DNA from: Prosapia bicincta
Taxonomy: Eukaryota; Arthropoda; Insecta; Hemiptera; Cercopidae
Reading direction: 5' to 3'
NCBI GenBank assembly: GCA_036971475.1
Contig: JBAIZL010000002.1
Span: 52,065,229 to 52,129,228 of the forward strand
DNA: 64,000 nucleotides
In this document: one piece after another, positions 11,648-21,693 of the stretch
Layout: each line of letters begins with the position of its first letter
Position numbering within the stretch: the stretch's first letter is position 1
Notes under the pieces: model-generated
The model's database searches: none
What the model saw: the letters and a program-made list of their open reading frames with translations, nothing else
Told to the model about the DNA's origin: nothing
Translations under genes and position numbers: made by a program

Positions 11648-14527
11648 TTATGTACGTCGTACTTTTTTATTATAACCATAAGGAAAAGAGTCATACTTAC
11701 CCTCCCTTTTTCTCTTGAATCCTGTTATTTTAAACTGTTTCGATTCCTCGACAGTAACCACCTCACGATCTTTTGTTCTACGAATACGTGAAGCGGGCAC
11801 CTTCAAGGATTCGTCTTTGTCTGTGACCATTGATTTTAGAGATTGAAAATTAACCAAACCAGATGTGCGAAGGTTTAAAGTCAGTCCTTTTACTTTGCAA
11901 ACTGTCTCTATTGAGTTTTTAGCTGTAGAGAGTACTCTGAAGCCATACGTCTTTGGACCTCCCGATACAAATTCTGTAATGTATGATCCCTGTCCGTATG
12001 TAGCAAGCTCGTCAGTCATATGTCCTAAGTAGTCACCTGTTTGTACCTTATGCATTCCTGGTCTGTGATAATATATAACACTATCAGTGTCATAATACAA
12101 TACCTGCCTCCCCAAATCGTTCAAATGTTCGTACAGTTTTAATCTGGCCTGAGCTGTAGTGTATGCAGCAATTACAACATTTGCAATAGATAAGGGATCG
12201 CAATCGTTTTCTACGAATTGCCAGTTAACTATGATCACGTCGTCGTTGATTTCTTGAATATTGTTTACCTGTATAGATGGTGATCTCATCATTTTAAAAA
12301 ATTCGGACGGCTGACGAAATATTGTAGTTTTAGTCTGATTTTCCCTTTGTCCAAATTTTCCCCAAAACGAGTTTAACATCAACTTGGCCAGGGATCTAAG
12401 GCCCTCGTTCTTCTCTATGGATTCCAATCTTATGTTTTCATGGTTGAGATAATCAGTGACATAATTCTGTTTCTCCTCTTCATTGACACACCACCCGGGA
12501 TATCCTGAAGCTTCCTGTTTGATCTTCAAGAACTGATTAATGTATTCGACAAAGAGGCCATTACCCTTGTCGAAACTAGCTACTTCGTACTCCCACATCT
12601 CGTACATTTCTAATACAGTGTAACCTTTTTCTATAGCCTTCCTTATTTCGTCCATGGTCCAAGTTCCTACCAACGCTCGTTCTTCGGTATTGTGGTCACA
12701 CTCGGTTGTGCTCAGTTTGAGTGCACATGTTCTGCAGAGGACAAACATTAATTTCTGATGAAGTTTAATAGGTAACACAGGATGATACAGAGCACGTGGA
12801 GGAAGGACTTTACACTTCAAAAGTCCTTCAGCGTCTATTCCACGTTGTCTGCACTCATTGTCACCCACGTGTACGTTTGGATGGCCAATAGGATACTTTC
12901 CATACTTACACACCCAAGGATAGAGCGAACATATATCAACGTAATGTATAGTCTCATCATTCTTACACGCGTGATAGGATTTAGTGTTTCCTGTTCGCCC
13001 TCCAAAAAATGCATCACGTGGATTGAGAGGTGCTTTGTTCAGAATGGGGTGTGTGTCCAGGTAGGTCATGGCCGTGTTTCCTTTTTTCATCTGTTTAAAT
13101 TCGCACTCCCACATCTCCACGACATTGGGGAGTTTAGCCGATTTGACCCTCGTCCTCTCTAAACGTAAATTAAGTGTATCGGAGGGATCATCTTCCAAAG
13201 GTTCGTCACGTCCATTAGAGAAGCACTTGGGACACCCGTGCCAGTAGCATCCGTGGAACTCAAATATTTCTCCTTCGAAATATCCATCCACTCTCAAACC
13301 TCCTATTTTCACCTCACGTCCTCGGCCTGCGTGTTCAATACGAATTCCTCTCTGATCTTCTAACCAAGTCAGCCATTGCAAAGCTATTTCTGATTGTCTG
13401 TCTACTAGTCTGTATCCTCTTTTAGGAACAATTCCAATGGTATTGGGTCTTAAATAGTTTCTTCTAAACGCAAGGTTACAAGCACTGGTGATGGTTACGG
13501 CCTCTAGGAAGGGGTCCACATTACATATGCTCAAAAATATCGATCTAAACTTTATGCAAGCTAAAGCCAGGATCTCAACATCGGAACAACAGTATTCGAC
13601 TATCTCCTTCTGAAAATCAAACACATACCCGTTACTTATCTGTTCATCGTGCCAGTTAACGAAATGATCATAACTATTTTTGTCCATCATAGAATCAGGA
13701 CAATAGAATTCTTTAGGTGGGATAGGGCCAACATACGATTGGTTTTCCAGCGTGTTGAAGAGGTGGGGGAAGTAGCCTTTTTTCTTTTCTGGCGGGAGAC
13801 CAAAAGACTTGGGCAGTTTAGATAAGGCCATGGGCATATAGTTTAGGGAATCTATGAACTTTGCGTTATCAATCTCCATCAGAATCACCTTTGTCCCACG
13901 CGTGATCAGAGTGGGTGTAAATTGTGTCTTTTCCAGTACGTACTTCAGTATAAACTGAAAATCAAAACACTGGCCATTATGGGCTATAACAGCTACTTTC
14001 TTGTACTGTTTCCTCACGTTCATCACGTATGTCATAAACTCATCGACAGGATCAGCTTTAAAGACTCTAGTTCTGTAACATTCACAAGAATGTCCATCTA
14101 TACAACGGAAACAATACTGCTGAGAAACACACAAGGTAACTCGATGAACCTTAGTATCATGGATATTTTCGTCTTGTCTGGTTTCCAGATCGAAGAATAC
14201 AAAGAGGAAATCTTTCTTCATAGGACTACGAGAATCGACTTTCATGTAGCATGAGTGTGATGAAGGCATATACGATGTGCAAGTCTTGCAATACACCTCA
14301 CCACACTCATGAAGTGAACTGCGATTAGACTGATATATTACTTTCATACATGATGGACACTTTTTTATGGAATTACAAACATCAACAAGATGATTAGCGA
14401 AGCAGTTACGGTTTTTAAATTGTCTATTGCAAGCGCTACAATCAATTCCACTGTCAATCTGAGTACATGGGGGAGACCGTTTGCAAGAGTAACATGTTAC
14501 CGAACACCTGTGCTTCACACTATGGTC

Positions 14528-14959
14528 AAAAGGAGTATGACAGGTTTCGCAATAGTAAACACAGGCGAACGCAGCAGTCAGACTTGTAATCACGTTGAAA
14601 TGATCGTTGTGAAATATAAGATTGATTTTCTTTTCAGCATTTTCTCCTTCGAATAAAACGGTGCGACCCTTACTGCCGTACTGATACACGGTAATTTTAT
14701 AACCACTGAGAAAAGTCTGGAACTTTTGTAACTCCTCTAGACCAGAGCCCTTGTCGGAAATTTGAACTCCTGCAGCGACCATCAACTGCTGTGCTTTCAA
14801 TGTCTGTATATTACCGAAGTTCCTTCTTATTGCAATATATTCATTATCTCTGTCGACATTTGCTTTTCCTACAACAATCGAGCGAGGTAAACAGAGAGCA
14901 TCGGAATTTTTAATCACTACGATACCTTTCCTTTCGTGACATTCCTCTTCATAGTTATT
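14528..14959 (-). repeat. Second copy of intragenic duplication (polymerase)
   Basis: Encodes NNYEEEC, KGIVVIKNSDALCLPRS, LKAQQL, LSGYKITVYQYGSKGR, HFNVITSLTAAF, CVYYCETCHTPF and leads straight into the zinc-finger region. This copy has a Leu codon at the position where the first copy has TAG, and eight extra residues in total. From memory, related insect polymerases have one such block; that needs an alignment. Confidence 0.9.
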
Positions 14960-15025
14960 ATAGAAACCTGGTCTGACACGTCCACTTCTATTTGCTGGTT
15001 GAGGACATGTGTGATGGTTAACGTT

Positions 15026-15433
15026 AAACGGAGTATGACAAGATTCACAATAATAAACACAACGAAATGCCGATGTCAAACTGGTAATGACATTAAAATG
15101 TCCGTCATGATACAACTAGTTTATTTTTCCTCCAGCATTGTCACCTTCGAATAAAATGTCACGTCCTTTGTTTCCGTACTTATACACTGTAATTTTATAT
15201 CCAGAGAGAAAATTTTGAAATTTTTGTAAATCATCAGATGTCTGAACGTCAGCATTGTTCCTTAACTGTTGAGCTTTGATTGCCTGTATATTTCTCACGT
15301 TGCGTCTGATGTCACAATAATCAGGATCTTTGTCGACGTACGCTTTTGCAACAACAAGCGAACACGGAAGCGAGTCGGTATTTTTAATAACCACTATTCC
15401 TCTTTTCCTGCGACACTCTTCATCGTAGCTATT
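15026..15433 (-). repeat. First copy of intragenic duplication (polymerase)
   Basis: Encodes NSYDEEC followed by RGIVVIKNTDS, IKAQQL, LSGYKITVYKYGNKGR, then (after the TAG) HFNVITSLTSAF, CVYYCESCHTPF. It matches 14528-14959 block for block, which shows that part of the N-terminal region was duplicated in tandem. Confidence 0.9.
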
Positions 15434-15853
15434 AATAGGCGCTATACGTCCTCGACCCCGTGGTACTCTGACTTTGGTACAGGTAATCTTGAAGGTGTCA
15501 CTCGAACCAAAACCTATCAAATTACTTTGAATAATCCCACCAATTACTTGCCAAAGTATATCAGAAGTGATTTGATCAGCCTGACGGAATGCAACATAGC
15601 CCGGTTCTCGATTTTTGAAATTTAAACTTGTCATCGTGAACCCCAGTTGGTCCTCCTCATTCGTGTCTGATTTCATCTTGTCGACAATATCGGCAAGCCC
15701 TTTTTTAATCCAGTCAGTTTCCTCCACATCGTCAGGCGGTAAATTAAATTTGAACAAAAAACTATTTCCGTACATACGGAACTTTTTTACATATGATTCA
15801 TTACTAGAGATAAGCCTTACAGCCATTATGTCTAGCTCTTGCCCGTTCTCCAC

Positions 15854-16084
15854 TTAGCAGCAGTGTAACAGGTTCTACAATCAAAGTTGAAATGCCGTGA
15901 GATTAATTTTGTTTAGTAGAAAGTATGTTCCTTTAAATTAAATGTGTGTGTGTGTGTGTGCGTGTGTGAGCTTATTTTAGTTAGAAACGGTCAATTTAAC
16001 TTACTCAGCTATATTTAATAATATATATAATAATTGTTTGGATGGGTGTGTGTGCGTGCGCGTGTGTGTATGTGTTGAGTGTTT
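15854..16084. other. Upstream region of the polymerase, with (TG)n
   Basis: The sequence upstream of the polymerase start holds TG-rich runs at about 15943-15970 and 16045-16075. A promoter should lie here, but I see no decisive TATA or initiator match. Confidence 0.5.
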
Positions 16085-16960
16085 GTCAATGATTGGCTTA
16101 ACGGTTGTAACGCTTTGTTTACTATTACACAACACACCTAAGTTTTACCACACAAAACTCTCAAACAATTGAGTTAACGATTGTATCGTATTGCTTATTA
16201 TTACTATACTACAAAAGTATTTGTACATAGGCAGGGAGTGCATGTACTAAGAAAAATCTCCTTCTTCACTAGAGATAATATACACTTGTACACCTCTCAA
16301 GCAAATGACCTAATGACTGTAGCGCATTGATTAATATTACTAAACTCCGTAAGTATTTGCGCCTGCGCAGGGGATACATGCATTAGGTAACATGGAACCT
16401 TCTTCACTAAAGCTGTTATAGTCTTGTACACATCTCAAACAAATGATTTAACGTATGTATAACATTGCCTAATATTACAAGATTATCTAGGTATTTGCGC
16501 CTGCGCAGAGAATACATGCATTATTAAACATGAAAAATCACCTTCGCCACTAAACCTAATCTACACCTGTATTTCACTCAAACGAATAGCATAATGATTT
16601 AACGCATGTATAGCATTGCCTAACATTACAAGATTATCTAAGTAATAGCGCCTGCGCAGGGGATACATGCATTATTAAACATTGGAAAAATCACCTTCTT
16701 CACTAAAGCTGTTATACCCTTGTACACACCTCAAGCAAATGATTTAACGCACGTATAGCATTGCCTAACATTACAAGATTATCTAAGTATTTGCGCATGC
16801 GCAGAGAATACGTGTATTAGGTAGTATGGAAAATCACTTTCTTCTTCTAAGGCTGTTATACCCTTGTACACATCTCAAACAAATGACTTAACGCATGTAT
16901 CGCATTGTTTATAATTACAATATGACTAAAGTATTTGGACATAGGCACGGAATACATATC
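16085..16960. repeat. ~140-bp tandem array with GCCTGCGCAG motif
   Basis: About six units with period 138-151 bases. Each has GATTTAACG, CATTGCCTAA, ATTACAAGATTATCTAAG, GTATTTGCGCCTGCGCAG, then ATACATGCATTA and TTGTACACATCTCAAAC. The GCCTGCGCAG core lies at 16361, 16499 and 16650, with GCATGCGCAG at 16795; decayed forms occur near 16215 and 16935. No frame is open through it. Confidence 0.85.
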
Positions 16961-17699
16961 TGATGATAAGACGACATGAAAATGTACATATGGGTTTAAT
17001 CTTCGTTAACTTGTATTAGAAGCTGTTTTTGATTATTTTATGGTATTTGTGGAGTTGTTTTCAATAATTTCATTGTAGTATGTTGTAGCACTGTGCTCTT
17101 GATATTGTATATACTAAACTGAACTAGGTTAGAAACATAGATAGTAAAAATTAGAATGAGATAGATTTAATGAATTATTTTAATTATAATTTTAATTTAA
17201 TGAGTTAATATTGTTTAGGATATTAAAATTTGAGATAATAGCCTAGATTTGTAAATAACAATCAAATAGATAGTTTCACTTTCTACCCGCAAAAGATTAG
17301 ACAAAACCTGTTTTAAAATAAATAAAGTTACATTGAACGTATTCATTTCTTTTAAGGTTTATAAAATCTTGTAACACATTAGCGCTACTAGCGGCTAGCT
17401 ACGAAAGATTAGAGAATGGAATGAAGTTTATCATTACATAAAGAAAAGGGAAAATTGTTACAACAAATTATATAAATGCATCTCATAAAATTACCTACTC
17501 TTAGCGTCTAGAAAACCAAATTAAAGTAAAACTAATGAGAACGTGTAATGTTTAGAAATAAACAAACTTTGACAGCACTAATGTAATTCGATGAAATGAA
17601 AAAACAGGATTACAAGAGATTACATGTTTAGTGAGAGTTTAGCGAAATCAAGGCTGTTGACACGATGTGATGTGTTTTAATAGTGCTCAAGATGAGCAT
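16961..17699. other. AT-rich interior, no gene seen
   Basis: No recognisable ORF or repeat was seen between the two arrays of the element. Confidence 0.5.
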
Positions 17700-18870
17700 G
17701 TATTACCTGCATTTTTAGTCGCCTGTATACTCTTGAAACCTGTAAATATAAGTCAGTTAAAGGTTTAAGTCACCTGTATAGGTAGTCACTTGTATACGTA
17801 GTCAGGTGTATACTTAATCACCTCTATTCACTAGTATACGTAGCAACACGATTACACCACCAGTCACCTGTGGATGTAGACACACCTATACGTAACCACT
17901 TATATATGTAGACAGTTTCATACACCTGTATACATAGTCACGTGTATATTTTATCACCTGTATAGATAGTCACCTGGATGTGTCGGTAGTCACATGGATA
18001 GGTATCTCATATGTATACGTAACTAACTGTACACGTAGTCAAAGTGAACAAATTAGTAAAAGTGTAAATAGTTGTATAAAGCAGTGATTTGCATACGGAG
18101 ACCTTTCTATTCGTAGTCACATGTATTCCTAATCCTCTGTATATGTAACGACCTGTTCACGTTGTCATCTGTAAACGTAAACATCTGCATACATTGGCTA
18201 CTACTACTACATTAGTCGGCTGTACATTTATGACACCAATATAGGTTTAACGGTTTTATGAGTACTATTACCTATATAGGTGGGCCGCCTATACTTATTT
18301 TAACATTAGTCATAACATTAAGAATTAGTCAAAAGTGTAAATAATTGTATAAAGCAGTGATTTGTATACGGAGACCTTTCTATTCGTAGTCACCTGTATT
18401 CCTAATCCTCTGTATATGTAACGACCTGTTCACATTGTCATCTGTAAACGTAATCATCTGCATACATTGGCTACTTCTACATTAGTCGGCTATACATTTA
18501 TGACTCAAATATAGGTTTAACGGTTTTATGAGTACTGTTACCTATATAGGTGGGCCGCCTATACTTATTTTAACATTAGTCATAACATTAAGAATTAGTC
18601 AAAAGTGTAAATAATTGTATAAAGCAGTGATTTGTATACGGAGAGACCTCTATACACAGGCATCTATATCTATAATGAGTCACCTATATGAGCTCATCAA
18701 GTTTATGATATCAATATAGGTTTATCAGTTTTATTGATTGGTCACCTATACAGTTAGTCACCTGTACATGTAGTCACCTATAAATTTACCCACTTTTATA
18801 CACAGACTCCTGTATACGTATGCACCTTTTAATGTTGTCACCAGTATAGTCGCATGTATGTATTTATAAG
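17700..18870. repeat. Degenerate short tandem array (GTAGTCACCTGTATA)
   Basis: The phrase GTAGTCACCTGTATAC recurs with heavy variation every 17-25 bases over about 1.1 kb. Embedded in it is a higher-order duplication of about 270 bases: GTATAAAGCAGTGATTTG begins at 18074, 18347 and 18617, followed by ATACGGAGACCTTTCTATTC in the first two. The third copy is partial. The array is non-coding on both strands. Confidence 0.8.
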
Positions 18871-19528
18871 ATTTGTTTGTGTTTGTAACCGACAGGTTGT
18901 ACCGCTTTATTTATTATGACAAACATTTAATTCAGACGTAACTACAAATAATTAATATAACATTAGGAGATTATTTTAACTCTTTAACGAATAATGCAGT
19001 GTTAGTTATAAAAGAGTGTCGTTAACGTTAAATCTTTTCTCTTTATGATTGTAATGTTTAAGTTATTACTATATTAGTACTTACATGTTATCCCAAACGA
19101 ATACAACTGCACAACTGCGCTGCATATCACAGGCGCTGTGACGTCACCGCGCACATGTTCTAAACCTCCTTTACCCATATAGAATGAACTATTCCACTCA
19201 GACCGGAAGCCTCCTTATCACGTAGATATCATTCTACGGCTGTGGTTTCTGTAAGTCTACACTATTGTACAATTTAAACTCTATTATAATTAATTTAAAA
19301 ACATAAATTCTCCTTCTAACGCAGGTCAAAATTATATTCTACATTACAAGATTGTTAATTCAAGACATAATAATTACTATAGCTTTCCAGCTTTTTCTTC
19401 TTTTCAAAATAGTAAATAATTCATATAAACAGGGATTCTATTATGTGCTGCCGGCAAGTTATACAGTGTCTGGGTTTACCTCTCTCACTGATAAACCGCG
19501 TCATAATTATAACGGAGTATAAGGATTA
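18871..19528. other. Right interior of the element, no gene seen
   Basis: Unique AT-rich sequence between the tandem array and the right TIR. No ORF with recognisable motifs is present, although capsid or integrase genes would be expected on this side in a full Polinton. Confidence 0.6.
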
Positions 19529-19944
19529 TAGTCCTACGTATACAGGTTTTTCTAAAACAATTACGTTTCAGGAATAATTCTGAAGGCTGAAATAATATCC
19601 AGGTTTTTAACCAGAGCTTGTTATCTGATTATGGAAATAACCGGTTGTATCCGTTTGTATTTTCCACTCTGTCTGGACCTACCTCTCTTAAAGTTATTTG
19701 TCTAATGTAATAGTAAACTACAGAAGTAGAACAAGAAGATGGAGGAAGTGGCGGGGCTGCACTTGGGATGAGCGGTGGCTCGGGCAATCAATGCGGTATG
19801 TATTTTAGCATGGAATCTGACGGAGTCTGTCAGGATGCAATATCGATATCTTAAGGGTAGGGATAGTGGCGGTGGTGCTCTTTTTTTTTTGACGACTACT
19901 CCATACGAGATAACATTAATCATGACGGTTTTGAGGTCGTCCGC

Positions 19945-20178
19945 TTAGGTAGTTGAAATGAAGGAGGTCAGTCTGTATGTATCCGAGGTCAGCGCCCCTG
20001 ATGGGTGTATTTGCAACCCCTTTTCCGTAGGGATGTGTAGGTCTGAGCAGGTACAGACTTTTTCGTTGTTTTTCCCATTATAAAAGCTAGGAAATACCCA
20101 CGACAGAGCATGCAGGAGGTCGGAGACTAACCTTATGCTAAGAGATATTTGAGTTATTATTATTTCACCTTTACACAT
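19945..20178 (-). CDS. Small ORF in the right TIR, doubtful
   Basis: Counterpart of the left-TIR frame at 9712-9933, ending differently because the copies diverge after the shared block. No domain is recognised. Confidence 0.15.
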   Translation of the reverse strand: MCKGEIIITQISLSIRLVSDLLHALSWVFPSFYNGKNNEKVCTCSDLHIPTEKGLQIHPSGALTSDTYRLTSFISTT

Positions 20179-20412
20179 AACAGTTAGGAGTGCAGGTGTA
20201 TAGATAACCTTGGATATTTGCTACACATAATATTACGCATTACAGATAATCAACCTTGTTATTCGGGAACAGACATAGAGTTTGGTGTACTGATATTCAT
20301 ACTCTTCACACATCTCCCTTCTGCTGGTGCGCCTGCAGCAACGCGTCCGTGTGTTGGGTGTCCGTCAGGCGTTAGCCTACCGATTCCCACACAGACAGTT
20401 GAGTATTTGAAC

Positions 20413-20648
20413 TTCCCACGCTTATGGGCGTCGCCATCTTGGATAGGGGTTGGGGTAGCAAATCCGGCTTTCCTATTAGCTTGGTGTAAATGTTGTTCCC
20501 GCGCTTATGGGCGTCGCCATCTTGGAAAGGGGTTGGGGGTAGCAAATCCGGCTTTCCTACTAGCTTGGTGTAAATGTTGTTCCCGCGCTTATGGGCGCCG
20601 CCATCTTGGAAAGGGGTTGGGGTAGCAAATCCGGCTTTCCTATTGGCT
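20413..20648 (-). repeat. Mirrored 83-bp subterminal tandem units
   Basis: Three units in opposite orientation to the left array, with ATTGGCT-type CCAAT boxes (TATTAGCT and TACTAGCT in decayed units), GCCGCCATCTTGG once and GTCGCCATCTTGG twice, and TTCCCGCGCTT. Confidence 0.8.
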
Positions 20649-20688
20649 CCCGCCCAAGTGACCCGTCTACCCCAACGCCTTCTCTACT

Positions 20689-20694
20689 AATATC
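20689..20694. repeat. Target-site duplication, right (AATATC)
   Basis: Exact copy of 9168-9173, immediately after the terminal CTCTACT of the element. Confidence 0.85.
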
Positions 20695-21652
20695 TACGTA
20701 GGGTTCTAATTCAATAATAGAATTTGGCTCTAGTTTCATAATTATTTTTGTGCTTAGACATATATTCAATTGGCTTCCTGGCGTGCCTCTAAAGATTTTA
20801 TGATGTTATTTTACGACAGAGACCTTTTATCACAAGTATTTTTAATTATTAATGAAAAGACTACAGTGTATTCATTTTATACTTCGATTTTGTCCAAAAA
20901 ATATGTTAAACAATTGTCTCAAAAAAAAATTACTACAAAAGAAAAAATAAAAACGAAATTAATTTCTTTTGTCTGCTGAAATATTATAAATTGAATCTCT
21001 CAATATAGATTATTATTTTTGAATCTAACAAATAAACTAGTTGCCAAAATATTATTAATTAAAGTTAATTTATAAAATATATTGTGAGATAAAATTTTTC
21101 ATGTTGCACTAAGTACCTAAGCAATGGCCAATCATTGCCTGGTTTGCCCGCTAGAGAGTGCTTATTAATTAGGCGAAGGTGGTTTCAATGCAGGATGCTA
21201 TAATGTGTGTGTCAAGAAAGATTGCTCCTTTTACATTTGGGTTTATTCTTTCACCATGTTTTTAAACAGTTCTGGACAAATTGATATAGACTATTTTAAT
21301 TGTTGTATAATATATAAAGATATTTATATATTAGGATTAATGAAAAATAATAAGACATAAATTAAGCAAAATGCTTTTTTAATTGCATCCTAAGACTTCA
21401 TCCTTAATTACAGTATGTTAAAGGATTGTTCTTCACAAGACATTACTTTTGAAGCACGATGTTAAACTTCATTGGATGTGCTTTCTTTTCATTAGAAGTG
21501 AATTCTCTCTTCTTATATTGTTACTCTTAGCTTTTTATGACTACGTTCTAATTGTTCGAGAAGAACGAGTTGAGTTGAAAGAAGAGTTGTCACTATCATA
21601 TATTATTAAAAACCAATAATAATAAAGGCAATATTACTATTATATTACTATT

Positions 21653-21693
<41 letters not shown>

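Larger units (their letters stand above)
11648..15853 (-). pseudogene. Protein-primed family-B DNA polymerase, one in-frame TAG
   Basis: This gene would copy the linear element DNA from its ends using a protein primer. The frame is open for 1401 codons apart from TAG at 15116-15118 (codon 246); start ATG at 15851-15853, stop TAA at 11648-11650. In this numbering, residues 1-135 are unrecognised, and a duplicated block occupies about 141-276 and 299-442. Cys/His clusters that look like zinc fingers lie at 450-535. The 3'-5' exonuclease motifs are FFDLE (D555/E557), AHNGQCFDF (N626, D631) and YCCSD (D758). A Vsr-like HGCYWHGCPKC lies at 866-877. Polymerase motif A is YVDICSLYP (D973), motif B KLMLNSFWGKFG (K1157), motif C YYDTDS (D1255, D1257) and the thumb KTYGF (about 1301). 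All catalytic residues are present. The end is basic. With the TAG the gene yields a 245-residue fragment; a downstream Met two codons after the stop could start the 1155-residue part. Readthrough or a fresh mutation are both possible. It is longer than most pPolBs, partly because of the duplication. Confidence 0.9.
9174..20688. mobile_element. Polinton/Maverick-like element encoding only a DNA polymerase
   Basis: An 11,515-bp element bounded by inverted termini starting AGTAGAGAAGGC, with terminal inverted repeats of about 1.2 kb and exact 6-bp flanking duplications. Long inverted repeats, 5'-AG termini, a 6-bp duplication and a protein-primed family-B polymerase together define the Polinton/Maverick superfamily. 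Typical members are 15-20 kb and also carry a retrovirus-like integrase, FtsK/HerA-type ATPase, cysteine protease and capsid genes. Here none of those is visible: the only long reading frame is the polymerase (11648-15853, minus). Left of it (10393-11647) and right of it (15854-19528) the DNA is non-coding and full of tandem repeats. It is therefore either a defective derivative that kept both ends or a polymerase-only lineage moved in trans. Polinton relatives include virus-like forms (adintoviruses), but no virion gene is seen here. Confidence 0.85.
19529..20688 (-). repeat. Right terminal inverted repeat (~1.2 kb)
   Basis: Reverse-complement partner of 9174-10392. The block of about 185 bases around 19980-20170 is almost identical to its partner, as is the inner 120 bases next to 19529, whereas the outer 13-37 bases differ at about a third of positions. 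Confidence 0.9.

Noticed and set aside
12782..15857. Several plus-strand ORFs of 60-126 codons within the polymerase gene
   Set aside because: They lie antisense to a gene with strong conserved motifs and have no motifs of their own.
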